Below are positions 18,366 through 26,512 of a stretch of 64,000 nucleotides of DNA, in pieces. Every line of letters starts with the position of its first letter. Within the stretch, counting starts at the first letter, position 1. The DNA is taken from NCBI RefSeq assembly GCF_002269505.1, contig NZ_NQKQ01000014.1, forward strand, positions 61,147 to 125,146, read 5' to 3'. The position numbers were made by a program, and so were the translations under genes. This stretch comes from Pseudomonas fragi (GTDB lineage Bacteria; Pseudomonadota; Gammaproteobacteria; Pseudomonadales; Pseudomonadaceae). Under the pieces are notes generated by a model. The model was not told the DNA's origin. It worked only from the letters and a program-made list of their open reading frames with translations, and did not search any database.

Positions 18366-18659
18366 ATGAACCACGAGATACGGCAAACAATAATTTTTGC
18401 TGATTGGCTGCTGAATTTAAGAGACATGCGTGCACGGATCGCCATCGCCCGAAGAATTGACCGGGTATCAACCGGCAACTTTGGTGACTTCAAATCCGTG
18501 GGCAATGGCGTATCTGAGCTGCGCATTGATATCGGCGCCGGCTATCGGGTGTATTTCACCCTGCGCGAAGTCTCGATCGTGATTTTGCTGGCCGGGGGTG
18601 ACAAGTCCACACAGCCTGGCGATATCCGCCAGGCGCACAAATTGGCAAAGGAGATTTAG
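18366..18659 (+). CDS. RelE/ParE-superfamily toxin, addiction module killer type
   Basis: A 97-residue protein: NHEIRQTIIFADWLLNLRDMRARIAIARRIDR, then GDFKSVGNGVSELRIDIGAGYRVYF and a C-terminal ILLAGGDKSTQ. This is the pattern of the HigB-like addiction module killer family, which cuts mRNA on the ribosome or otherwise blocks growth. The start MNHEIRQ is chosen by family length and the GGAGA site ten bases upstream. It ends one base before the antitoxin gene, toxin first, as in higBA-type loci. Confidence 0.9.
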   Translation: MNHEIRQTIIFADWLLNLRDMRARIAIARRIDRVSTGNFGDFKSVGNGVSELRIDIGAGYRVYFTLREVSIVILLAGGDKSTQPGDIRQAHKLAKEI

Positions 18660-18660
18660 C

Positions 18661-18957
18661 ATGACCACCACGCTGTTGCCCTTCGACATGGCACAACTGC
18701 TCAATAGCGATGAAGCCATCAGTGAATACCTGACTCAGGTGCTTGCCGACGGTGACACTGACGAACTTATCCGTGCCGTTGGCTACGTTGCAAAAGCCCG
18801 CGGCATGGGGCAGATAGCCAATGCCACCGGGCTTGGCCGTGCCAGTTTGTACAAGGCTTTCGCTGCAGGTGCCAAGCCCCGCTTTGAAACCGTGATCAAA
18901 GTGATGCACTCCCTGGGTATTGATTTGCAGGCTACTACTCAAAGCAACAGGCATTGA
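18661..18957 (+). CDS. HTH-type addiction module antidote protein
   Basis: A 98-residue antitoxin with a Cro/C1-like helix-turn-helix (MGQIANATGLGRASLYKAFAAGAKPRFETVIKVMHSLGI). The N-terminal segment (LPFDMAQLLNSDEAISEYLTQVL) is the usual partner-binding part. It is transcribed with the toxin one base upstream and should neutralise it and repress the operon through the palindrome at 18342-18357. Confidence 0.92.
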   Translation: MTTTLLPFDMAQLLNSDEAISEYLTQVLADGDTDELIRAVGYVAKARGMGQIANATGLGRASLYKAFAAGAKPRFETVIKVMHSLGIDLQATTQSNRH

Positions 18958-18958
18958 G

Positions 18959-19633
18959 TTAATGCGGCGCCGGCTCCTCCCTTACATCCGGAATCGTCAG
19001 TATCCGCTTCAGCAACTCGGCGGTCTCAACCCGGCTGGTTTTCTTGAACTCGATCGTGATGCTCTCAGTGCCCACCTCCGGCCCCTGCTCGACCAGCACC
19101 TGCTTGAGCCGCACCGCATCCGCGCCCAAAAACGCCTCAAGACTCTTACGACTGAGCACGCCAGTCGGCGCTACCAGCTTGATCACATGCACCTTTATAT
19201 AATCGCGATAACGGTGCTCGATCGGCCCGATGGCAATCAAGATGGCCAGAATCAAAAGGGTTGCAGCCACACCCAGCACATACATGCCACCGCCAATCGA
19301 CATGCCGATGGCCGCCACCGCCCACAGGCTCGCCGCCGTGTTCAACCCCTTGATCACTTCACCGCGCATCATGATCGACCCGGCCCCGAGAAAACCGATG
19401 CCGGTGACAATCTGCGCAGCAATCCGCGAAGGGTCCAGTTGCGTACCCGGCTGGGTCAACGCTTGCTGAAAGCCAAAGGCCGACACGGTCATAAACAAAC
19501 ATGCCCCGGTCGCCACCAACATGTGCGTACGCAAACCTGCGGTCCAGAATTGATGCTCACGCTGCAAACCAATCAAGCTGCCAAGTATCGCTGCCAGCAG
19601 CAAACGGCCAATCATTTCCCATTCTGAAATCAT
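18959..19633 (-). CDS. MgtC/SapB family membrane protein
   Basis: A 224-residue protein with about four or five N-terminal transmembrane helices (LLLAAILGSLIGLQRE, THMLVATGACLFM, QIVTGIGFLGAGSI, GLNTAASLWAVAAIGM) and a soluble ACT-like C-terminal domain. The GLQRE and GFLGAG motifs define the family, linked to growth at low magnesium and inhibition of F-type ATPase. The ATG at 19633 has AGAGGGG upstream. It is convergent with the antitoxin gene, their stops almost touching. Confidence 0.92.
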   Translation of the reverse strand: MISEWEMIGRLLLAAILGSLIGLQREHQFWTAGLRTHMLVATGACLFMTVSAFGFQQALTQPGTQLDPSRIAAQIVTGIGFLGAGSIMMRGEVIKGLNTAASLWAVAAIGMSIGGGMYVLGVAATLLILAILIAIGPIEHRYRDYIKVHVIKLVAPTGVLSRKSLEAFLGADAVRLKQVLVEQGPEVGTESITIEFKKTSRVETAELLKRILTIPDVREEPAPH

Positions 19634-19714
19634 GCCAACCCCTCTAACCAGAGCATCTGCCTGCGCAGTAAGTGCCCACAGCATAGTCAAAGATCGGCAG
19701 TGTGCCGGGCCGCG

Positions 19715-20698
19715 TTATTTCACCAGGCGCACTTCCTTGGACGGCCGATAGCCGAAATAGGCGCTGTAGCACTTGCTGAAATGACTGGGCGAGACAAACC
19801 CGCAGGCCACCAGTACATCGACTTGAGACAGCTCGGTGTGCTGCAGCAACCGGCGCGCTTCGGTAATGCGCAATTCCAGGTAGTAACGTTGCGGTGTAGT
19901 GCCCAGTTGCTCCTTGAACAGGCGCTCAAGCTGACGTCGGGAACGGCCGGCATACACTGCAAGTTGCTCAAGCTCCAGGGGATCCTCGAGGTTGGCGTCC
20001 ATCAGCTTGACCACTTCGCGCAAGGGCGCACTGACGCAGATATTTTCCGCCGGTTTGATCCGTCGGTAGCGTGACTCTTCAAACGCCAGAATATCCTCGA
20101 TGCCCTCCACCAACGCCTTGTCATGCAGGCCCTTGATCCAGCCCAGAGCCATCTGGAAGGCCCCTGCGGGGCTGGAGGCGGTCATCCGGTCACGGTCGAT
20201 GACATAGGGCTCACTGGTGACCTGCGCCGCCTTGGCCACTTCGGTCAGTGCCGGGCGATGCTCGGGGTGGATCGCGCAACGATAACCGTCCAGCACCCCG
20301 GCACTGGCGAGAAACCAGGCGCCATTCCATAGCCCGCCCAGCGTGATACCCGCACGCGCAGCAGCCCTGAGCAGGCTGATCAACTCATCGTTGAGCTTCA
20401 GCTCGGTCCGGTAACCCCCGCAGATCACCAGCAGATCCAGTTCATGGATCATCGCCGGATCAATACAGGCATCGGGGCGGATCACCAGGCCCAGATCGCT
20501 GACCACCTCACCGCCGCTCAAGCCATAGGTGCGCGAAGAAAACAAACCGGCACGCAGCAGGTTGGCAGTAATGATGGTGTCCAGCGCCTGGGTGAAGGCA
20601 GGTAGCGAAAAATGCTCCAGCAGCACAAAACCAGTGCGCACCATTGGACCTGGCTGCGTGGCACTGTCTTTGAGGTAGCGAAGGTTTTTACCCTGCAT
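19715..20698 (-). CDS. GlxA family (DJ-1/PfpI plus AraC) transcriptional regulator
   Basis: A regulator of about 327 residues: an N-terminal class I glutamine amidotransferase-like domain (VRTGFVLLEHFSLPAF, LLVICGGYRTEL, GGLWNGAWFLASAGVLDG) and a C-terminal AraC domain with two helix-turn-helices (LEQLAVYAGRSRRQLERLFKEQLG and VDVLVACGFVSPSHFSKCYSAYFG). The family includes ArgR, GbdR and CdhR of pseudomonads, which sense arginine, glycine betaine and carnitine. The start is uncertain: ATG 20698 is used, a TTG at 20785 would add 29 residues. The ligand is unknown. Confidence 0.88.
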   Translation of the reverse strand: MQGKNLRYLKDSATQPGPMVRTGFVLLEHFSLPAFTQALDTIITANLLRAGLFSSRTYGLSGGEVVSDLGLVIRPDACIDPAMIHELDLLVICGGYRTELKLNDELISLLRAAARAGITLGGLWNGAWFLASAGVLDGYRCAIHPEHRPALTEVAKAAQVTSEPYVIDRDRMTASSPAGAFQMALGWIKGLHDKALVEGIEDILAFEESRYRRIKPAENICVSAPLREVVKLMDANLEDPLELEQLAVYAGRSRRQLERLFKEQLGTTPQRYYLELRITEARRLLQHTELSQVDVLVACGFVSPSHFSKCYSAYFGYRPSKEVRLVK

Positions 20699-20990
20699 GC
20701 CGCTGCTGAACTGACGTCGCTCGATCAAGGCTGGATCCGTTTCTTGTGTATTTATTTGGCGCAATGCTAACCGCCGGCTAGCCAAAAAGCTTTAGCTGGT
20801 ATGGCCTGTGCCTTTACCTGAGGAAAGCACCTGGCGCCTGCGGCACTGCAATGTGCGCCTGAACGGCCACGCATGCGCGGCGACGCTTTTTTCCTGCCAG
20901 ACCGGCCAGCATTCAGCGCGTTTTTTCTCTACGCTGGCTTTGATACGCTCGTATCAGGCCAGGGATTTCGCTGAGATTGATCGCACCTTC

Positions 20991-21215
20991 TCAGAAAGTG
21001 TATTGCTTGAACAGTTCCTCTTTGATGATCAACAGCGCATCTTCGTAGTAGCGCTCGCCGCGAGCCTCACTGAGCAATACCGAGCGCACACTGCCCTCGC
21101 CTTCGGCGGGCGTGTGTTCGCAGGTCAGGTAGAACTCGGCGGTTTCAGGTTTGAATTCCAGGTAGTAGAACAACTCGCGACCTTCGCGGTGCCAGTAGCC
21201 GATTTCTCTGCGCAT
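20991..21215 (-). CDS. Conserved small hypothetical protein
   Basis: A 74-residue acidic protein, rich in Glu and aromatic residues (REGRELFYYLEFKPETAEFYLTCEH), with no signal peptide or membrane segment. The ATG is preceded by an AAGGA site seven bases away, which supports translation. No domain is recognised. It stands alone between an AraC-type regulator and a repeat pair. Confidence 0.75.
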   Translation of the reverse strand: MRREIGYWHREGRELFYYLEFKPETAEFYLTCEHTPAEGEGSVRSVLLSEARGERYYEDALLIIKEELFKQYTF

Positions 21216-21245
21216 AGGGGTTCCTTGGTTAGCCAGATGAAAAGC

Positions 21246-21345
21246 CCCTCACCCTGACGCTCTGCGCCAGGGTGAGGGACTTGAATGGGGGACGCTAACG
21301 TTTGTTTGCGGGTTGCGGCCTGTTCCCTCTCCCTCCTGGAGAGGG
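21246..21345. repeat. Two adjacent palindromes, CCCTCACCCTG and CCCTCTCC types
   Basis: CCCTCACCCTG pairs with CAGGGTGAGGG (21246-21278) and CCCTCTCC with GGAGAGGG (21325-21345). The second hairpin lies inside the 3' end of the MocR gene. A similar double element is at 51154-51267. Confidence 0.7.
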
Positions 21346-22668
21346 CTGCAAACCCGCAATCCTCTCCAGCGCCACTTTCAGCGCCTGGACACTGGCAGCC
21401 GCCGTCAGGCTGATGCGCACCTCTTGGCCAGTAGTGGACTTCACCGCAAATACATCCGCCGGCACCACCTCAACGCCAACGGCGCGACACGCCTCGGCGC
21501 CGTCTTGCACTGTCACCCAGATATGCGGTGATGGCGTGTCTGTCTGATACATCGCAGCCCCCAAAAACTTCTTTGCCAGGCGCCAGCGCCGGCTCACTTC
21601 CAGGGTTTGCCACTCCACCCGCGCTTGTGCAGTGCCGTCACTGATCCAGTGGCAGGCGATGGCCTGGCACAGCGGTGATACGCCCCAGTGCGCCGACTGC
21701 GCATAGGGATCAATACGTGCCAGCAGCTGTGGGTTCGCAACAATCCAGCCCAGGCGCACTCCCGCTGCTACGGTTTTGGACAAACTGGTGACCAGCACGG
21801 CGAGCTCGGGCATAAAGCGATACAACGGCGGGCTGTCGGTCAGCGCACCATAGACATCGTCTTCAATCACCTGCACACCATGGCGCCGGGCGATATCGGC
21901 AATCGCCAGCCTGCGCTCAACGCTCATCACCGCCGAGGTCGGGTTTTGCAGGGTCGGGGTCAGTATGGCAACCCGTGCGCCCGTGGCGCGGATCATCCGG
22001 TCGAAGTCCTGCGCCAGGATCCCTTCCCTATCCATCGCGACGCCATGCATGGGCAAGCGCAACTGTGCGCAGGCTGCCTTGATACCCGGCGCGGTAAAGG
22101 CTTCAACCAGTACCGCATCGCCAGCCTGGCATAACGACAGAAGCACCGTAAACAGCCCTTGCTGGGCGCCGGTGCAGAGCATGATGTTGTCCACACTCAA
22201 GTCCAGCGCGCGGCCCTTGAGCCAGGCCGCACCCTGTGCCCGTGCCTGCAGCAGATCCGCAGCACTCAAATAACCCTGCAAGCGGATCGCCTGGCGACTG
22301 TCGAGCAACCAGGACAAGGCCAACCCATCGGCTTCGCCAAGATGGTCGATGGCCGGCACATTGGTTCGCAGGTCGATACGGGGGGTCTGCTCATCGGCGT
22401 GTTGCAGCCTGAACAGCGTCGCCTCCTGGCTGCTGGCCAGTACATAGGTGCCACGCCCTACCTCACCCGAAACCAGATGCCGCCTGGCCGCCTCGCGATA
22501 AGCCTGCATCGTGGTACTGGGGTTCCAGCCCAGCGCCCAGGCCAGACGCCGCTGTGGTGGCAAACGTGCACCGGGTTGCAGTTCGCCGCAGGCGATGGCC
22601 CGGGTGATTGCATCGACCAGCGCAAGATAGCGCGGCTGGTCTGTGTCATTGAGGGTTGGCATCCACAT
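21295..22668 (-). CDS. MocR-type GntR regulator with aminotransferase-like domain
   Basis: A 457-residue fusion: an N-terminal GntR winged helix (AITRAIACGELQPGARLPPQRRLAWALGWNPSTTMQAYREAARRHLV), then a fold-type I PLP domain with FCTGAQQGLFTV-like, NPTSAVMS, EDDVYGAL and the cofactor lysine in TSLSKTVAAGVRLGW. Such regulators sense PLP or amino compounds. It is divergent from a threonine dehydratase and probably controls it. The last residues (PSPGGRGNRPQPANKR) are encoded by repeat DNA. Confidence 0.92.
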   Translation of the reverse strand: MWMPTLNDTDQPRYLALVDAITRAIACGELQPGARLPPQRRLAWALGWNPSTTMQAYREAARRHLVSGEVGRGTYVLASSQEATLFRLQHADEQTPRIDLRTNVPAIDHLGEADGLALSWLLDSRQAIRLQGYLSAADLLQARAQGAAWLKGRALDLSVDNIMLCTGAQQGLFTVLLSLCQAGDAVLVEAFTAPGIKAACAQLRLPMHGVAMDREGILAQDFDRMIRATGARVAILTPTLQNPTSAVMSVERRLAIADIARRHGVQVIEDDVYGALTDSPPLYRFMPELAVLVTSLSKTVAAGVRLGWIVANPQLLARIDPYAQSAHWGVSPLCQAIACHWISDGTAQARVEWQTLEVSRRWRLAKKFLGAAMYQTDTPSPHIWVTVQDGAEACRAVGVEVVPADVFAVKSTTGQEVRISLTAAASVQALKVALERIAGLQPSPGGRGNRPQPANKR

Positions 22669-22676
22669 TTATTGTT

Positions 22677-22708
22677 GGCCATGCAATATAAGGGTCGGCC
22701 CATACAAT
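22677..22708. promoter_or_regulatory. Direct repeat in MocR/dehydratase divergent promoter
   Basis: GGCCATGCAAT (22677-22687) and GGCCCATACAAT (22697-22708) repeat with a 20-base step, two helical turns. The first copy also forms ATTG...CAAT symmetry with the preceding ATTG. Direct repeats of this spacing are the known binding mode of MocR regulators such as PdxR. Confidence 0.55.
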
Positions 22709-22753
22709 GCGTCGTGTCTAGAATCGAGTCAAATCCCTCGATGACGGTGTGCC

Positions 22754-23719
22754 ATGTTTGATTTGAATGCCCTTCGCCTTGCAGCCCATACCGTGCACCA
22801 GACCCTGGCGCCCACACCTCAACTGGCCTGGCCTGTGCTGACCGAACGCATGGGTTGCACGGTATGGGTCAAGCATGAAAACCACACCCCCACCGGTGCC
22901 TTCAAAGTGCGCGGCGGCCTGTTGTATGTGCAGGGTTTGCTGGCCCGCGAACCGGGCACCAAAGGCCTGGTCACAGCCACACGTGGCAATCACGGACAGA
23001 GCCTGGCACTGGCAGCGCGCAGCGTAGGTCTTCCAATCCGTATCGTGGTGCCACAAGGCAACTCGGTGGAAAAGAATGCCGCCATGCGAGCCCTCGGCGC
23101 TACCGTGATTGAATGCGGCAAGGATTTTGACGAGGCCCGCACCCATGCGGCGGTGCTTGCGCACACTTATAAATTGCACCTGGTCCCCGCCTTCCATCCC
23201 GACCTGATTCGCGGCGTGGCCACTTATGCGCTGGAGTTGCTTGAAGCAGTTGAAGAACTGGACACCGTGTATGTACCCATCGGCATGGGCTCGGGCATTT
23301 GCGGGCTGATCCAGGCCCGCGACTTGCTGGGTCTGAACACCGAGATTGTCGGTGTCGTGTCCGCGCATGCCGATGCCTATGCGCAAAGTGTCGAGCAGGG
23401 CCGTGTGGTCTGCACCGATTCTGCCCACACGTTTGCTGACGGGCTGGCTTGTCGCCAACCGCTGCCCGAGGCGCTGGAAATTATTGCCAACGGCGCGGCG
23501 CGGGTGATTCGGGTGTCCGACCAACAGATCGCCCATGCGATTCGGGTCTACCATGAAACCACCCATAACACCGCTGAAGGCGCAGGAGCCGCCGCGCTGG
23601 CCGGCCTGATCAGCGAGCGCTCAAGGCAGAAAGGTCGCCGGGTTGCAGTGATCCTGAGCGGCGCCAACATTGACCGCCTGCTGTATGCCACCATTCTGGC
23701 CAACAGCGCTGACGCATAA
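22754..23719 (+). CDS. Threonine dehydratase (PLP, fold type II)
   Basis: A 321-residue catalytic-domain-only threonine/serine dehydratase without ACT domains, so probably not feedback-inhibited by isoleucine. The PLP lysine is in PTGAFKVRGG, the glycine loop is IGMGSGICG, and TRGNHGQSLA and the C-terminal ILSGANID are typical. It deaminates a hydroxy-amino acid to a keto acid. Divergent from the MocR regulator, which likely makes its expression depend on an amino acid or PLP signal; followed 15 bases later by an acetyltransferase gene. Confidence 0.92.
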   Translation: MFDLNALRLAAHTVHQTLAPTPQLAWPVLTERMGCTVWVKHENHTPTGAFKVRGGLLYVQGLLAREPGTKGLVTATRGNHGQSLALAARSVGLPIRIVVPQGNSVEKNAAMRALGATVIECGKDFDEARTHAAVLAHTYKLHLVPAFHPDLIRGVATYALELLEAVEELDTVYVPIGMGSGICGLIQARDLLGLNTEIVGVVSAHADAYAQSVEQGRVVCTDSAHTFADGLACRQPLPEALEIIANGAARVIRVSDQQIAHAIRVYHETTHNTAEGAGAAALAGLISERSRQKGRRVAVILSGANIDRLLYATILANSADA

Positions 23720-23734
23720 CATAAAGGAGTGTGT

Positions 23735-24190
23735 ATGCAGTACCTGATTCGCCGCGCTACACCGGGCGATGCCCAGGCCATCAGCAAGGTGGTGATCGCC
23801 GCCTTGCGCCAGTCCAATGCCCGGGACTATGCCCCCGAGGTGATCGCCCGGATCGAACTGAACTTCAGCCCGGCGGCGATTCTGAAGCTGATGCAGCAGC
23901 GACAGATGTATGTGGCCGTACACGAACAACATGTGGTGGGTACTGCCAGCCTGGATCAGACGGTGGTGCGCAGTGTTTTCGTCAGCCCGCAGCATCAGGG
24001 CCGAGGCATAGGCCAGCAATTGATGGCGCGCCTCAAAGAAGCGGCCATTGTTGCGCAGGTTGAAGAACTGCGGGTACCCGCCTCGCTGACCGCTGAATCC
24101 TTCTACGCGCAACTGGGCTATGCGAAAGTTCGCGACGAGTTCCACGGGGCCGAGCGCACTGTGATCATGGCCCTGCGTCTGGACGACTAA
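23735..24190 (+). CDS. GNAT family N-acetyltransferase
   Basis: A 151-residue GNAT protein: YLIRRATPGDAQAISKV at the N-terminus, VRSVFVSPQHQGRGIGQQLM as the acetyl-CoA-binding motif A (R/QxxGxG/A) and ESFYAQLGYAKV near the end. The ATG at 23735 has AAAGGAG five bases upstream, better than the GTG six bases before. It lies 15 bases behind the threonine dehydratase, so both may share a transcript and act on amino-acid-like compounds. Substrate unknown. Confidence 0.9.
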   Translation: MQYLIRRATPGDAQAISKVVIAALRQSNARDYAPEVIARIELNFSPAAILKLMQQRQMYVAVHEQHVVGTASLDQTVVRSVFVSPQHQGRGIGQQLMARLKEAAIVAQVEELRVPASLTAESFYAQLGYAKVRDEFHGAERTVIMALRLDD

Positions 24191-24215
24191 ATCCCGGGAC
24201 AGATATGCTGAGGCC

Positions 24216-24617
24216 ATGACGCCTTCCGTGACGCTGCGCTCACCCTGCCCACCCGGCGCCTGCATCTGCGAGCGGGAACAACTGCTGGCGGCGCCTGCAT
24301 CGGACCTGCGCATCTTCAACCTCACCCGCCAGGCTGAAAAAGTACTGCTGGAGCGGCTGGAGAATATCCAGAGCTTCGATGATCTGGAACATATGCGCCG
24401 ACGAATGCGCGAGCAATTGGGTATCCAGGTACTGATCGACCCCGGCGTCACCGAAGTGCGTACCATGCGCGGCATTGCCATCCACCTTGCCGAGCAGCCG
24501 GGGCTGTGCCGAAAAACCCGGCAGGCAATTCCGGCCGCCATCCGCCGGGCATTGGAGAAACGTCCTGAAATAGCCTGGAAACTGCTGGATGGTCACGGCT
24601 TGTTTCGCGACCCTTGA
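24216..24617 (+). CDS. Conserved hypothetical protein with N-terminal CxxxxCxC
   Basis: A 133-residue protein that begins with SPCPPGACICERE, three closely spaced cysteines, followed by a charged helical middle (LLERLENIQSFDDLEHMRRRM) and a basic C-terminal part with PGLCRKTRQAIPAAIRRALE. No signal peptide. I do not recognise a named domain; similar proteins occur in other pseudomonads as uncharacterised. The cysteines may bind metal. It follows the GNAT gene by 25 bases. Confidence 0.75.
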   Translation: MTPSVTLRSPCPPGACICEREQLLAAPASDLRIFNLTRQAEKVLLERLENIQSFDDLEHMRRRMREQLGIQVLIDPGVTEVRTMRGIAIHLAEQPGLCRKTRQAIPAAIRRALEKRPEIAWKLLDGHGLFRDP

Positions 24618-24743
24618 ATCGGCTCCAAACAAGGGCTTTACCCCCTGAAAAGGTCATAATTAGCGGTATATGAACAAATTCGCTTGCCATAACCCGAATA
24701 GCTGCCCTATAAGCGCGTCTTTTAAATTAACAGAGTCATACCA

Positions 24744-25088
24744 ATGAGTGCCGGATTCACCGAGGACGACATGCGCAGAGCGCTCGGCCTTGATCTGCCT
24801 GCTGCCCCGGTTCAACCTGAAGTTGAACCCGCCCCTGCCAAAACCATCCCGGTCCCGAAAAAAGCTGCGGCACCTGCCAAAGCCCCTTCACCTGTGCCGA
24901 AAAAGCGCAGCGGCCCGATCCTGCGCGTCACCATGCGGGTGACCAAGGTGTTTGACGGCGATGAAAGCCTGTTTGTCCACGACTCCAAGGATTTGAGCCG
25001 ATTCAACGCCGAGCAAGAGGCGAAAAAAGCCCTGGCCAAGGCTGGCTTTAAATACTTTGAGCTCGATTCTATCGTTTCGGTCGACTGA
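24744..25088 (+). CDS. Conserved hypothetical protein with Pro/Ala/Lys-rich linker
   Basis: A 114-residue protein: a short N-terminal helix (SAGFTEDDMRRALGLD), a low-complexity linker of Pro, Ala and Lys at about 20-52, and a compact C-terminal part (RVTMRVTKVFDGDESLFVHDS...KAGFKYFELDSIVSVD) of mixed strands and helix. The linker between two short folds suggests an adaptor. No domain is recognised. The gene sits 33 bases upstream of the YecA-family gene. Confidence 0.78.
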   Translation: MSAGFTEDDMRRALGLDLPAAPVQPEVEPAPAKTIPVPKKAAAPAKAPSPVPKKRSGPILRVTMRVTKVFDGDESLFVHDSKDLSRFNAEQEAKKALAKAGFKYFELDSIVSVD

Positions 25089-25121
25089 CTACGCACTGCC
25101 GCCCCACCCAAGGAGCCGAAC

Positions 25122-25676
25122 ATGCAATCGCAACCACTGAATGCCAGCGACTTTGAAGTGATCGAGAACACGCTGCTCAAATACGGCGACGATCACTCCG
25201 TACTTAACCCTTCGGAGCTCGACGGATATTTCACTGCTCTGGTTTCCAGCCCGACGCAAGTGGATATAGCCGACTGGTTCCCGGCAATCTGGGGCGGTCA
25301 AAACCCGGCCTGGGAAAGCCCTGAAGAAGCCAAACAGTTCATCGAACTGAGTGTGCGCCATATCAATACCCTGGCCCGGCAACTGGCTGAGGACAGCAGC
25401 GCATTTACTCCGCGTTTCGAGCAGACCGAACATCTGGGCCAGGACGTAACCCTGGCTGAAGAATGGTGTTTCGGTTACACCCGCGCGGTGGCCATCAGTA
25501 ACTGGCCAGCACTACCGGCGCCGCAAGCCCGCTTGCTGCAAGCCATTGCCGACTGCGCCGAGCTGGACAACTTTGAACTGCCCGAAGACCTCGACGTAGC
25601 CGCCCATCAGCAGAGCGTCGCCGCCATTACCCCGGCCGCCCGCGCGCTGCATGACTTCTGGTTGAGCCAGCGCTGA
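25122..25676 (+). CDS. YecA/UPF0149 family protein
   Basis: A 184-residue protein of the YecA family: LNPSELDGYFTALVSSP, DWFPAIWGG and EEWCFGYTRAVAI match the conserved helical core. The metal-binding SEC-C tail found on some relatives is absent. Biochemical function is unknown. Its end is followed after 12 bases by a long perfect palindrome (25689-25769). Confidence 0.9.
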   Translation: MQSQPLNASDFEVIENTLLKYGDDHSVLNPSELDGYFTALVSSPTQVDIADWFPAIWGGQNPAWESPEEAKQFIELSVRHINTLARQLAEDSSAFTPRFEQTEHLGQDVTLAEEWCFGYTRAVAISNWPALPAPQARLLQAIADCAELDNFELPEDLDVAAHQQSVAAITPAARALHDFWLSQR

Positions 25677-25688
25677 CCTGCCAACCCT

Positions 25689-25769
25689 TGTAGTCGCTGC
25701 CGAGGAACGAAGGCTGCGAGCTTTTAAAGATCAAAAACTCGCAGCCTTCGTTCCTCGGCAGCGACTACA
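25689..25769. repeat. Perfect 32-base inverted REP pair, GTAGTCGCTGCC family
   Basis: The arms TGTAGTCGCTGCCGAGGAAC... and their exact reverse complement, about 32 bases each, flank a 17-base spacer. It lies between two co-directional genes, 13 bases before the next start, and would form a very stable hairpin in the transcript. Confidence 0.9.
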
Positions 25770-25782
25770 GAGATTAAGCCAC

Positions 25783-26463
25783 ATGACCACCCTCACCCAT
25801 TTCGACACCCCGGTCAGCGAGCCGATCAACAGTCAGATCCTGCAACTCGTGGTCGATCACCTGAGTGATATCAGTGCGATGGAAATCGCCCCGAGCAATC
25901 TGCTGTACAGCATCTATCAATACGCCATCGGCTTTGAAGTGCACTTGTACCTGCAGGCACTCGATGGATCCAAAGGCATTGCCGTTGAGTTGATTGTCGC
26001 GACTGATGCCCAGGACCCGCAAAAAGTGACCGGTTTCGCCCTGTACTTGCCCGTCAAGGATGATCCGCAGGCCTGCGGCATTGCCTACATGGCCGAGTTG
26101 GCCAGCCACCGGCACCTGGACGTGACCCGGGCAATGGTCGAGGCCATCGTGCGCCGCTACCCCCATACCGAACTGACCTGCAGCGTGAGCAAAGCCCCGG
26201 CATTTGCCGCGATGGGCCTGAATGTCATCGGCACGCGCGGCCCGCAAGTGCTGATGAACACCTGCGAGCACAGCAGCGACGGCCTGATGGCGGTACTCGA
26301 TGTTGCAGCGATCTACCAGTCCACCGAAGTGCGCCAGATCCATACCTACCTGCTGCAACGCAACGGCAAAAAGGCCATGCTCGACGCCGAGAAGAAACGT
26401 GATCGCCAGATCGATCAGCTGACCGCCAGGGCAAATGCCTTCGTGGCACAGGTAAAAGACTAA
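25783..26463 (+). CDS. Conserved hypothetical protein, weakly acetyltransferase-like
   Basis: A 226-residue soluble protein. Features such as GIAYMAELASHRHLDVTRAMVEAIVRRYPHTELTCSVSKAPAFAAMGLNVIG recall the order of a GNAT fold (central strand, helix, late GxGF/L-like turn), but the acetyl-CoA loop R/QxxGxG is not evident, so this remains a weak suggestion. The C-terminus is a charged helix (KKAMLDAEKKRDRQIDQLTARANAFV). The start ATG lies 13 bases behind the REP hairpin. Confidence 0.75.
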   Translation: MTTLTHFDTPVSEPINSQILQLVVDHLSDISAMEIAPSNLLYSIYQYAIGFEVHLYLQALDGSKGIAVELIVATDAQDPQKVTGFALYLPVKDDPQACGIAYMAELASHRHLDVTRAMVEAIVRRYPHTELTCSVSKAPAFAAMGLNVIGTRGPQVLMNTCEHSSDGLMAVLDVAAIYQSTEVRQIHTYLLQRNGKKAMLDAEKKRDRQIDQLTARANAFVAQVKD

Positions 26464-26512
26464 CCGGGCGAAATAACGCATCATGGGCGCACTCCGTTTA
26501 GAGGGAACCCGT

